Positions 1 through 7,418 are shown, counted from the first letter of the stretch. The stretch is DNA of 7,939 nucleotides from Anaerolineae bacterium (GCA_016213455.1 JACRAG010000138.1:1-7939); one strand, 5' to 3'. The notes: generated by a model from the sequence alone, not told the origin. A program made the numbers and translations.

Positions 1-35
1 ACATCGAATCTCCGATTTGAAAATGCCCGAACGGG

Positions 36-67
36 TGACATTTGTCATTAAAACATTGTCTATACAA
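36..67. promoter_or_regulatory. Pair of operator-like palindromes beyond the operon terminator
   Basis: Two short palindromes sit close together. TGACA-TT-TGTCA spans 36-47 and TTGT-CTAT-ACAA spans 56-67. The second contains GTCTATAC, which fits the GT-N-TA-N-AC consensus known for the HutC subfamily of GntR regulators, the subfamily of the regulator encoded at 4232-3495. On the minus strand a TG-T-TTTAAT extended -10-like element (55-47) lies between them, without a convincing -35. They could form the operator and promoter of a gene to the left of the window. No gene is visible there, so this is inference. Confidence 0.3.
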
Positions 68-88
68 CAGGTTTAGCCCGTCCTGACA

Positions 89-128
89 GGAAAAGAAACA
101 GGGCTGCCCGCATGCGGGCAGCCCTGTT
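89..128 (-). terminator. Rho-independent terminator of the purine operon
   Basis: Bases 97-128 form a perfect 32-bp palindrome whose half is AACAGGGCTGCCCGCA. The GC-rich stem would be about 14 bp with a tight loop. On the minus strand the stem is followed by TTTCTTTTCC, a U-rich tract, while the plus-strand side lacks a T tract. It begins 6 bases after the arcC stop codon, so it should end the six-gene transcript. Confidence 0.92.
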
Positions 129-134
129 CAACGC

Positions 135-1088
135 TTATGGGACGATCCAGGTGCCGGTCTCACCCTTCAACGCGCGCCCGATATTCTCGGGGTTGGTGAT
201 CAGCGCCTGTTTGCCGGTGTTATCCAGATAGCGCAGGATGGCCTGGACCTTCGGCAGCATGGAGCCCTTGGCAAAGTGGCCCTCGCTGATGTACTGCCGG
301 GCTTCAGCCGAGGTGATGCGGTCGAGCCATTGTTCATTGGGCTTGCCGTAATTCAACGCCACCTTTTCCACCGCGGTGGAAATGACGAACAGGTCGGCGT
401 CGATTTCCTGGGCCAGCAGGCTGGAGGCGAAGTCTTTGTCGATGACAGCCGGCGCGCCGACATAATCGCCGTTGCCTTTATCATAGACCGGGATACCGCC
501 GCCGCACACCGTGATGACGATCACACCCGCGGCGATCAACGCCTTGACCGTGTCCAGTTCCACCACTTCCTTGGGGTCCGGCGAAGCCACCACACGGCGC
601 CAGCCGCGACCGGCGTCTTCCACCACCGACCAGCCCAGCTCGTCACGCTTGTGTCTGGCCTGTTCTTCGGTCATAAATCCACCAATTGGCTTGGTGGGGT
701 TTTTAAAAGCGGGGTCGTTGATGTCCACCAGCACCTGGGTGATGACGGTGGCGACGTTCTGATTAATCTTGCGCTGGAACAGCTCGTTCTGCAGGTTCTG
801 CTGCAGCATGAAGCCGATCATGCCCTGGCTTTCCGCGCCGCACACATCCAGCGGCGTCTCGGGGGTGCCTTCCGCCTTGGCGGAGACTTCCGACTGGCGC
901 AAAATCAAACCAACCTGCGGGCCGTTGCCGTGACCGATGGCGACATTCCACCCGGACTCGATCATGTCCGCGATGTGGAAGGTCGTTTCTTTGGCGGCCT
1001 GGTACTGATCCTCAATGCTCTGATGTGCATTGGATTTGATCAAAGAATTGCCCCCAATGGCGATTACGGCGGTCTTTTTGCGGTCCAT
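135..1088 (-). CDS. arcC: Carbamate kinase
   Basis: This 317-residue protein has the normal length for carbamate kinase, a cytoplasmic enzyme of the amino-acid kinase fold. It transfers phosphate from carbamoyl phosphate to ADP, giving ATP and carbamate, which breaks down to ammonia and CO2. Visible family motifs are GGN at 12-14, HGNGPQVG at 53-60, AESQGMIG near 86-92, PTKPIGG at 131-137, GGGIP at 196-200, AVIDKDFA at 214-221 (Lys218 is a nucleotide-binding candidate) and KGSMLPKV at 274-281. The ATG at 1088 is chosen because a strong GAAGGAG lies 5 bases upstream and MDRKKTAVIAIGGN matches the family N-terminus; a GTG at 1163 would add 25 residues without support. As the last gene of the operon it can harvest ATP from the carbamoyl phosphate made by the YgeW-like enzyme, the role proposed for the homologue YqeA in the E. 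coli ygeW-yqeA cluster. The 129-base gap to ygeW is the longest in the operon. Confidence 0.96.
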   Translation of the reverse strand: MDRKKTAVIAIGGNSLIKSNAHQSIEDQYQAAKETTFHIADMIESGWNVAIGHGNGPQVGLILRQSEVSAKAEGTPETPLDVCGAESQGMIGFMLQQNLQNELFQRKINQNVATVITQVLVDINDPAFKNPTKPIGGFMTEEQARHKRDELGWSVVEDAGRGWRRVVASPDPKEVVELDTVKALIAAGVIVITVCGGGIPVYDKGNGDYVGAPAVIDKDFASSLLAQEIDADLFVISTAVEKVALNYGKPNEQWLDRITSAEARQYISEGHFAKGSMLPKVQAILRYLDNTGKQALITNPENIGRALKGETGTWIVP

Positions 1089-1093
1089 TCCTG

Positions 1094-1100
1094 CTCCTTC
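1094..1100 (-). promoter_or_regulatory. Ribosome binding site of arcC
   Basis: GAAGGAG on the minus strand lies 5 bases before the ATG at 1088. It is a near-ideal Shine-Dalgarno site and decides the arcC start against the upstream in-frame GTG at 1163. Confidence 0.85.
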
Positions 1101-1142
1101 TAAAAATAATCCTGAGTTATTAAGCATCGATCCGAAAATTGT

Positions 1143-1199
1143 TGTCGCGCATTTGCTTTCCACCGGAGAGGGTGCACCAAATTCCGGATGGATGCGACA
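1143..1199 (-). other. Possible structured RNA between ygeW and arcC
   Basis: In the 129-base gap, an outer pair of arms, TGTCGCAT (1199-1192) and ATGCGCGACA (1152-1143, with a 2-base bulge), encloses an inner CCGGA/TCCGG pair (1187-1183 and 1167-1163). No U tract follows, so it does not look like a terminator. It could stabilise or process the message between the two genes. This is a by-eye fold only; it may be chance. Confidence 0.25.
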
Positions 1200-1217
1200 C
1201 CCATCTGAATGAATGGG

Positions 1218-2198
1218 CTACCCCATGGTGAGGGCCATCACGGCCTTCTGGGCGTGCAGCCGGTTCTCGGCCTCGTCATACACCACCGAATTCGGTCCAT
1301 CGATCACCTCGTCGGTGACTTCCAGGTTGCGGTCGGCGGGCAGGCAGTGCATGTAAATGGCATCATCTTTGGCCAGGTTCATGCGGCGCTGGTCGGTAAT
1401 CCAGCTGCGGTACTTCTCGATCAGCGCTTTGCCGTCTTCCTTGGCGGTGGTGGTCACCAGCGGACCCCATGACTTCGGATACACCACATCCGCGTCCTTG
1501 AAGGCCTCGTCCATGTTGTCGGTGACTTCAAAGCCCACCTTGTATTTGCGCGCATTCTCGCGGGCCTGGTCCATGATCTCGGGCATCAGCTTGAACTCTG
1601 GCGGATGAGCCAGCACCACGTCGCAGCCAAAGCGGGTCATCTGCAGGATGAGCGATTGGGGCACAGAGATGGGCTTGCTGTACGAAGCGGCATATGCCCA
1701 GGAGACGACCACCTTGCGGCGGCGCAGGTCGCGGCCTTTCTTCTCCATGATGGTCATCAGGTCGGCCAGGCACTGGAAGGGGTGGTACACATCGCACTGC
1801 ATGTTCAGCACCGGCACGCGCGAATACTTGGCAACTTCGTTGATGTATTTGTTGCCGAACTGCCAGTCACACTGGCGAATGGCCAGGCCGTCGAAATAGC
1901 GCCCGAAAATCTCGCCAATTTCCTTGGCAGTGTCGCCGTGCGAAATCTGGGTGGTGTCCGAGTCGATGAAGGCGCCGTGCCCGCCCAACTGGGCCATGCC
2001 GGCTTCAAACGAACCGCGGGTGCGCGTGCTGGTGAAGAAGAACAGCATCGCCAGCACCTTGTCGCGCAGGTAAGGGTGCGGCTCACCCAAAGCGCGCTTG
2101 CGCTTCAGGTCCCACGCCACTTCCAAAACGGTTTCGACTTCCTCTTTGCTAAAGTCGAGGTCGCCGATAAAGTCACGGCCTTTTAAATAGGTTTGCAT
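1218..2198 (-). CDS. ygeW: YgeW-like knotted carbamoyltransferase
   Basis: This 326-residue protein belongs to the aspartate/ornithine carbamoyltransferase superfamily. The carbamoyl-phosphate site is intact: STRTR at 57-61, HPFQ at 139-142 and HCLP at 284-287. The segment SWAYAASYSKPISVPQ (166-181), followed by MTRFG, VVLAHP and DADVVYPKSW, closely resembles what I recall of E. coli YgeW, and this proline-bearing region belongs to the trefoil-knotted transcarbamylases. YgeW acts in the anaerobic purine/ureido pathway, where a ureido compound is phosphorolysed to carbamoyl phosphate and an amine; 2,3-diaminopropionate-type chemistry is the current proposal as I recall it. The protein is about 70 residues shorter than E. 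coli YgeW (about 396), so its acceptor may differ; N-acetyl- or N-succinyl-ornithine transcarbamylases are alternatives. The start has GGAGG 4 bases before ATG and is 60 bases after the ygeY stop. Adjacent ygeY and arcC support the catabolic role. Confidence 0.87.
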   Translation of the reverse strand: MQTYLKGRDFIGDLDFSKEEVETVLEVAWDLKRKRALGEPHPYLRDKVLAMLFFFTSTRTRGSFEAGMAQLGGHGAFIDSDTTQISHGDTAKEIGEIFGRYFDGLAIRQCDWQFGNKYINEVAKYSRVPVLNMQCDVYHPFQCLADLMTIMEKKGRDLRRRKVVVSWAYAASYSKPISVPQSLILQMTRFGCDVVLAHPPEFKLMPEIMDQARENARKYKVGFEVTDNMDEAFKDADVVYPKSWGPLVTTTAKEDGKALIEKYRSWITDQRRMNLAKDDAIYMHCLPADRNLEVTDEVIDGPNSVVYDEAENRLHAQKAVMALTMG

Positions 2199-2258
2199 AC
2201 ATCCTCCAAAAAATAGGTTCTGGTCTGTTGACCGGTTTATATTCAGCGATTCGGGGGT

Positions 2259-3461
2259 TTAGAGCAGCCCCGGCAGCACAGCATAAAACTCGGTGGCTTT
2301 GACCACTTCGTTCAGGTCGATCCACTCACCGGTGGTGTGCGCCTGCAGTTCATCGCCCGGGCCAAAGCCGATGCTCGGAATGCCCGCCTTGCCGGCCCAA
2401 TAAGTCCCGTTGGTGGAGAAATCCCACTTGCCGGTGGGCGCTTCGGGCAGGCCGATGATGCGGCGCGCCTGCACGCCCGCCTGCACCAGCGGGTGGCTCT
2501 CGTCCAGCGCCCAGGCCGGGTAATACTTTTCCACCGGGAAGACATAGCCGGTGTAGGAAGGCTCATCGTAAAACAGCTCCACCACGCTCACAAACTCGCG
2601 GTCTTCGGGGGGAATGAGCGCCTTGATCTGCTCCACCACCGCCTCTTTGGTCTCGCCAAAGGTCATGCTGCGGTCGATGAAGATGGTGGCTTCATCCGGC
2701 ACGGCGTTGATGCTGGCGGTCTGCACCTTCATATCCGATACGGTGATTTTGCCGTGCCCCAGGAAGGGATGGTTGCCCAACTGCGGCTCCAGGTCGCGGA
2801 TGGCAGCGATGACCGGCAGCAGGCGATAAATCGCATTGTCGCCCAGGTGATTGCTGGCGGCGTGTGCGCTCTTGCCGCGCGCGGTGATGGACAGCTCAAT
2901 GCGGCCCTTATGCCCACGGTAGATGTTCAGGCTGGTTGGCTCGCCGATCACCACCATATCGGGGCGCACCGCCGGGTCCACTTCCACGAAGGCGTTGGGC
3001 CCGATGCCGTCGCACCACTCTTCCATGTTGCCAAAGTAATACGCCGTCCAGCCGTCCAGCAGACCCAACTCGTGCGCCAGCGCCAGGCCGTAGATCATGC
3101 CGGGCGTGGAGCCTTTTTCGTCCACCGTGCCGCGCGCGATCAGTTTGTCGCCTTCCAGCTTACCGGTGAAGGGGTCAAAACCCCAGGCTGCCGGGTCGCC
3201 CACGCCCACCGTGTCGATGTGCGAGTCGTACACCAGCACGCGTGACCCGCTGCCGATGTGCCCGTAAATGTTGCCCATCTTGTCAAAGCGCACATCCTCA
3301 AAGCCCAGTTTGCGCATCTCTTCAGCGATACGCTCGCCCACCGGGCCGATGAGCGAATTCATGCTGGGGATGGCGCAAATCTCGCGCATAAAGGCAATGA
3401 TCTTCTCGCGCTGCTGCGCCACGCGCTGTTGAATGGTTTCCACAACCTGTTTGTCAAGCAT
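2259..3461 (-). CDS. ygeY: YgeY family M20 metallohydrolase (selenium metabolism-linked hydrolase)
   Basis: This 400-residue protein is a di-zinc M20 peptidase/deacylase. The expected metal ligands and catalytic residues are present: DSHIDT with His81 and Asp83, GTVDEKGS with Asp114, MEEW with Glu147/Glu148, GEPT with Glu174, and QAHTTGEW with His375. The dimerisation (lid) domain should lie at about 180-295, with GKSAHAA at 196-202. The NIYGHIG, NMEEWCDG and KWDFSTNGTYW segments match the YgeY group, named as selenium-metabolism-linked because it co-occurs with selenium-dependent xanthine dehydrogenase clusters. It probably hydrolyses an amide or ureido intermediate of anaerobic urate breakdown; the exact substrate cannot be read from sequence. 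No in-frame stop or selenocysteine codon is present. The ATG has AGAGG 6 bases upstream and lies 33 bases after the regulator stop. Generic M20 annotations (ArgE/DapE/CPG2) are the alternatives, but the ygeW neighbour favours YgeY. Confidence 0.92.
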   Translation of the reverse strand: MLDKQVVETIQQRVAQQREKIIAFMREICAIPSMNSLIGPVGERIAEEMRKLGFEDVRFDKMGNIYGHIGSGSRVLVYDSHIDTVGVGDPAAWGFDPFTGKLEGDKLIARGTVDEKGSTPGMIYGLALAHELGLLDGWTAYYFGNMEEWCDGIGPNAFVEVDPAVRPDMVVIGEPTSLNIYRGHKGRIELSITARGKSAHAASNHLGDNAIYRLLPVIAAIRDLEPQLGNHPFLGHGKITVSDMKVQTASINAVPDEATIFIDRSMTFGETKEAVVEQIKALIPPEDREFVSVVELFYDEPSYTGYVFPVEKYYPAWALDESHPLVQAGVQARRIIGLPEAPTGKWDFSTNGTYWAGKAGIPSIGFGPGDELQAHTTGEWIDLNEVVKATEFYAVLPGLL

Positions 3462-3494
3462 TCGACACCTCTTGATCAGGATTTTCTGATTTAT

Positions 3495-4232
3495 TTAATG
3501 AATTTCGCCCACACGGCGGACCACATGGAAGTGGAAATATCCGGGCAGGAAGTAACTCAGCGAGTAATCCACCGAGCGCTCGTCACGCGTGACCAGGCGG
3601 GCGGTGAACATGAGCAGCACATCGCCGCGTTGAATTTCCAGCGCGCGGGCAATGTCGGAAGGCGCTGCAACCGCGCGGATGTCCGCCACAGAATGGTCGA
3701 GCTGCGGTTCGCCGCGTTTGAGCAGCAAATCCAACACCGAGCCGGTGAAGCCGCCGCGCACTTCTTCCGAGGAGAGCACATCCTCGGGCACAATATCCAC
3801 CAGGTAGGCCACCGGGCGCCCGCCCGTGTGGATGACCCGGCTGACCTGCACCAGAGGCGTCCCCAAGGGCACCCCCAGGGCTTCAGCCTGTTCGGCAACC
3901 GCTTGAATGCGCGTCGTCACCAGGTCGCCCATCGAAACCTGCAAACCGATGCGGTTAGCCAGGCTTTCGATACTCTCCAACACTTCCAGGCCGGTTTCAA
4001 TCACCGGCGAAGCGCCGACCACAAAAGTGCCCACACCCTGGCGGCGGCGAATCAAGCCCTGACCCTCGAAGGAGCGCATGGCTTCGCGCAGGGTGGCGCG
4101 CGAAACGCCCATCTGGCGCGCCAGATCGGGCTCGGCTGGCAGGCGCTCCCCCGCCGGAGTCGAAGCAATCAATTGGGCCAATTGGGCCTGTAGCCGCTGG
4201 TAAGGATGTGAGAAAGAATCGTTCTGGCTCAT
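3495..4232 (-). CDS. GntR family regulator with UTRA effector domain (HutC type)
   Basis: This 245-residue protein has an N-terminal winged helix-turn-helix at about 10-72, with LPAEPDLARQMGVSRATLRE and GLIRRRQGVGTFV, the GntR signature. The C-terminal part (about 80-240) is beta-rich with the UTRA pattern: RVIHTGGRPVAYLVDIVP, then DIRAVAA, and finally DYSLSYFLPGYFHF. UTRA domains bind small metabolites that change DNA affinity; here a purine or ureido intermediate is a reasonable guess. The ATG at 4232 lies 16 bases after the ade stop with a modest AGGA 11 bases upstream. An ATG at 4286 would overlap ade by 38 bases and adds residues not typical of the family. Its place in the middle of the operon suggests it controls its own transcript. 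Candidate operators are at 7531-7541 and 7477-7487. Helix residues ATLREA look FadR-like, and those operators fit TNGTNNNACNA, the FadR-type consensus, although the effector domain is HutC-type. Confidence 0.93.
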   Translation of the reverse strand: MSQNDSFSHPYQRLQAQLAQLIASTPAGERLPAEPDLARQMGVSRATLREAMRSFEGQGLIRRRQGVGTFVVGASPVIETGLEVLESIESLANRIGLQVSMGDLVTTRIQAVAEQAEALGVPLGTPLVQVSRVIHTGGRPVAYLVDIVPEDVLSSEEVRGGFTGSVLDLLLKRGEPQLDHSVADIRAVAAPSDIARALEIQRGDVLLMFTARLVTRDERSVDYSLSYFLPGYFHFHVVRRVGEIH

Positions 4233-4248
4233 GGCATTGGATTTCCTG

Positions 4249-6030
4249 TTATTCGAGCACGTCCACCACGGTAAAGCGGCGGACATCCACCAAACCTTTG
4301 TCTGAAATGCGAAGTTCCGGGATGACGACCAATCCCAGCAAACTCATTTGCATGTTGGGATTATTCAATTTGCAACCGCAGGCACGGAATCCGGCCAGCA
4401 CGCTCTCGGCTTTGCGCGCCACCAATTCGGCCGGCTCGTTCGAGATCAGCCCGGCGATGGGCAGATTCACCTCGCCGATCACCTCGCCGCGGCGCACCAC
4501 CACCTGCCCGCCGCCGGTCAAGGCCAGGCGGTTGGCAGCGCGGGCCATGTCGGCCTCGTCGGTGCCAATCACAATCATCTGGTGGCTGTCATGCGCCACG
4601 GTGGTCGCCAGACCGCACGGCTCGGAGAAACCGAAGCCGCGCACCAGGCCCACCTGAACCGTTCCGCTGCCCGTGTGACGCTCCACCAGAGCCACTTTGG
4701 CCAGGTCGCGCGCCATATCCGGGCGAATCTCGCCCAAATTGCCGCGCACTTCCACATGCAGGTGGCGGGTGGGCGCCTGGTTTTCGATCACGCCGATCAC
4801 GTTGGCCATCTGCCGCCCATCCGTGGCGGGCAGGCGGAAATCGGCGGCAGTCAGTTCGCGCGCCAGGTGCACCGAGCGCAGCGCCCAATCCGGGTAAGAC
4901 AGGCCGGGGGTCTCCGCCAGCAGTCGCCCGTGCTCAGCCACCGTCACACCGCGCGCAATGACCACATCCGGCCGGAAGTTGACCAGATCCGTGACGATCA
5001 GGATATCCGCGTAGCGCATGGGCGCAATCTGGCCCATTTCGCGCGCCACGCCGAAGTGTTCGGCAGTGTTGATGGTCGCCATTTGAATGGCGGTCAGCGG
5101 GGGCAGGCCCTGGCTGATGGCGTGCCGCACAGCGCGGTCCATGTGCCCTTCGCCGATCAGGGTGGCGGAGTGGCAGTCGTCGGTGCACAGGATGAAATTG
5201 CGCGGATCGAGCTTCAGCTCGGTCACCGCACGCACCTGCTCGGCCACATCATGCCAGGCTGAACCAAAGCGCAGCATGGCGCGCATCCCCTGGCGCACGC
5301 GCGCCACGGCGTCTTCCAGGCGCGTGCCTTCGTGGTCGTCCATGGCGCCGCCGGCCACATAGCCGGCAAATTCGCTGTTGAGATCCGGCGCAGGGTAATG
5401 CCCGCCGATCACCTTGCCTGCCTGGCGGGTGGCGGCCAATTTCTCATGCACGTCCGCGTCGCAGAAAGCCACGCCGGGATAGTTCATCATCTCGCCCAGG
5501 CCGATCACGCCTGGCCAGTTCAAGGCTTCGCGCACTTCCTCCGGGCCAATCACCGCGCCGGAGGTTTCCAACCCGGGGGCGGATGGCACGCAGGAGGGCA
5601 CCTGTACGAAGATGTGCACCGGCTGCAGCGCCGCTTCATCCAGCATCAGCTTCACGCCCGGCAACCCCAGCACGTTGGCGATCTCATGCGGGTCGATGAA
5701 CATGCCGGTGGTGCCGTGCGGAATGACCGCGTGGGCAAACTCAGCCACCGTCAGCATGCCCGACTCGACATGCATATGCGCGTCCAGCAACCCCGGCACC
5801 AGGTAGCGCCCGGCGGCATCCAGAATGCGCGTGTTGGGACCCACGCATTGGTGCAGGTCGGGGCCTACGGCGGCGATACGCTGGCCCAGCACGGCAATTT
5901 GCGTGCCGGGGATGATTTCTCCGGACTGCACGCAAACCCAGCGCCCGTTGCGAATGAGCAAATCAGCCGGTACGCGCCCCATGGCGCAGTCCACCAGGCT
6001 GCGGCTGTCGGTCAGGCGAAAAGAGTCCAT
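4249..6030 (-). CDS. ade: Adenine deaminase
   Basis: This 593-residue protein has the usual length of Ade/AdeC (about 575-590). It hydrolyses adenine to hypoxanthine and ammonia in the cytoplasm with a binuclear metal centre (Fe or Mn in E. coli). Family motifs in order are LLDAHMHVESGM with His85/His87, IDPHEIANVLG with His115/Glu116, GLGEMMNYPGV with Glu180, GGHYPAP with His211, DDHEGT at 231-236, and CTDDCH with Asp284/Asp285. The C-terminal domain unique to this family is also present, with VAHDSHQMIVIG at 478-489 and LPIAGLISN at 523-531. The ATG is preceded by GAAGGA at 5 bases, inside the end of the upstream gene whose stop lies only 2 bases away, so the two deaminases are probably translationally coupled. 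Its product hypoxanthine needs a xanthine dehydrogenase, not present here, to enter the urate route. Family assignment is firm. Confidence 0.96.
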   Translation of the reverse strand: MDSFRLTDSRSLVDCAMGRVPADLLIRNGRWVCVQSGEIIPGTQIAVLGQRIAAVGPDLHQCVGPNTRILDAAGRYLVPGLLDAHMHVESGMLTVAEFAHAVIPHGTTGMFIDPHEIANVLGLPGVKLMLDEAALQPVHIFVQVPSCVPSAPGLETSGAVIGPEEVREALNWPGVIGLGEMMNYPGVAFCDADVHEKLAATRQAGKVIGGHYPAPDLNSEFAGYVAGGAMDDHEGTRLEDAVARVRQGMRAMLRFGSAWHDVAEQVRAVTELKLDPRNFILCTDDCHSATLIGEGHMDRAVRHAISQGLPPLTAIQMATINTAEHFGVAREMGQIAPMRYADILIVTDLVNFRPDVVIARGVTVAEHGRLLAETPGLSYPDWALRSVHLARELTAADFRLPATDGRQMANVIGVIENQAPTRHLHVEVRGNLGEIRPDMARDLAKVALVERHTGSGTVQVGLVRGFGFSEPCGLATTVAHDSHQMIVIGTDEADMARAANRLALTGGGQVVVRRGEVIGEVNLPIAGLISNEPAELVARKAESVLAGFRACGCKLNNPNMQMSLLGLVVIPELRISDKGLVDVRRFTVVDVLE

Positions 6031-6032
6031 GC

Positions 6033-7418
6033 TTATCCTTCCAGTAGTCGCCGCGCGGCGCGGTTGTGGCGTTCCACCAGGCGCGGGGTGTCTACGGTTT
6101 TTAAAACACCGTCCTCCACCACGCAGTTACCGCCCACGCTCAACCAATCCACCTGCTGCGGCGCGCAGAAGACCAGCGCAGCCACAGGGTCATGCAGTGC
6201 CCCGGCATACGCCAGGCGATCCAGGCGCACCGCGGCGAAATCGGCGCATTTGCCGGTTTCCAACGCGCCCAGGTCAGCCCGTCCCAGCACGGATGCGCCG
6301 CCCAGGGTAGCCAGTTCCAGCGCCTCGCGCGCGGTCAGCAGGGCCGGCGCATCTTCCGCGGAGAGCGAAGCCCCACCCAGCGCTGCCGAAAGGCGCTGCA
6401 GCAGCAGGGCCTGGCGCGCCTCGCCCAGCATGTGCGAGCCGTCATTGGAGGCCGAACCGTCCACGCCCAGGCCCACTTTGACCCCTGCGGCGCGGTACTG
6501 CGTCACCGGCGCGATGCCGGAGGCCAGGCGCATGTTGGAGCTGGGACAGTGCGCCACGCCGCAGCCGGTGTGGGCAAACAGCTTCACTTCAGCCGGGTTG
6601 GCGTACACAGCATGCGCAAACCACACGTCCTGCCCCACCCAATCCAGCGATTGCATGTAGCCCGCCGGACGGTAGCCAAATTTGGCCTGGCAGAACACCT
6701 CTTCGTCCTGGGTTTCCGCCAGGTGGGTATGCAGGTGAACGCCATATTCCCGCGCCAGCACGGCGCTCTGGCGCATCAACTCGCCCGTCACCGAGAAGGG
6801 CGAGCAGGGCGCCAGCACAATTTGCAGCAGCGAGCCAGCGTTGGAGTCGTGATACTGCTGGATCAGGCGCTGCGAATCCGCCAGGATGCGCTCTTCCGTG
6901 TCCACCACCGAGTCAGGCGGCAGACCGCCCTGGCTTTCGCCCAGGCTCATCGAACCGCGAGACGCATGCAGGCGCAGCACCACCTCGCGCGCCGCGGCGA
7001 TCTCATAGTCCGGGCGCGAGAGGTTGGGAAAGAGATACAGGTGGTCGGAGGCGGTGGTGCAGCCCGAAAGCGCCAGCTCGGACAGCGCGGTCTGGGTGGA
7101 GAGAAAGATATCCTCCGGGTTCATACGCGCCCAGATGGGATAGAGCGTTTTGAGCCAGTTGAACAGGTTGGCGTCCTGCGCTGCCGGCACGGCACGCGTC
7201 AGGGTCTGGTAAAAGTGATGGTGGGTGTTGATCAACCCGGGGAATACAATACACCCACTGAGATCAAGGATTCGATCAGCAGTGGGTGGCAATTCCGCGG
7301 TGGCACCGACCTGTTGAATTATTCCATCTCGGGCAAACAATCCGCCGCCGGCGATCTCGCGCCGGCTGCTGTCCATGGTTACCAGAAGAGTCGCATTTTT
7401 TACGAGGAGAGTTGGCAT
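6033..7418 (-). CDS. 8-oxoguanine deaminase family amidohydrolase
   Basis: This 461-residue protein is a mononuclear-zinc amidohydrolase of the TrzN/AtzA group. Visible residues are NTHHH (His66 and His68), LHTHLAE (His230/His232 and Glu235), FAHAVY (His269) and GVDGSASND (Asp320). The stretches FYQTLTRAVPAAQ (69-81), SGCTTASDHLYLFPN (118-132) and ASRGSMSLGESQGGLPPDS (152-170) are typical of 8-oxoguanine deaminases, which convert 8-oxoguanine to urate and ammonia. Guanine deaminase, SsnA and the s-triazine hydrolases are relatives; the segments above argue against them. As first gene it lies 77 bases from the predicted transcription start and ends 2 bases before ade. Making urate links it directly to the YgeY/YgeW steps. 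The ATG at 7418 fits the family start (MPTLLVKNATLLVTMD). Its Shine-Dalgarno site is weak (AAGGA 13 bases upstream), and an in-frame TTG at 7454 would add 12 residues lying in a leader hairpin. Substrate identity is by family resemblance only. Confidence 0.85.
   Translation of the reverse strand: MPTLLVKNATLLVTMDSSRREIAGGGLFARDGIIQQVGATAELPPTADRILDLSGCIVFPGLINTHHHFYQTLTRAVPAAQDANLFNWLKTLYPIWARMNPEDIFLSTQTALSELALSGCTTASDHLYLFPNLSRPDYEIAAAREVVLRLHASRGSMSLGESQGGLPPDSVVDTEERILADSQRLIQQYHDSNAGSLLQIVLAPCSPFSVTGELMRQSAVLAREYGVHLHTHLAETQDEEVFCQAKFGYRPAGYMQSLDWVGQDVWFAHAVYANPAEVKLFAHTGCGVAHCPSSNMRLASGIAPVTQYRAAGVKVGLGVDGSASNDGSHMLGEARQALLLQRLSAALGGASLSAEDAPALLTAREALELATLGGASVLGRADLGALETGKCADFAAVRLDRLAYAGALHDPVAALVFCAPQQVDWLSVGGNCVVEDGVLKTVDTPRLVERHNRAARRLLEG

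Noticed and set aside
1089..1163. Upstream GTG start that would lengthen carbamate kinase by 25 residues
   Set aside because: The added residues do not resemble the family, and a strong GAAGGAG site serves the ATG at 1088.
2220..2233. Small inverted repeat GGTC-TGTT-GACC between ygeY and ygeW
   Set aside because: The stem is only 4 bp with no T tract, so it is not a convincing terminator or operator.
2259..3461. Selenocysteine in the selenium-linked hydrolase YgeY
   Set aside because: The frame has no internal TGA and the catalytic M20 residues are all standard; the selenium link in the family name is one of co-occurrence.
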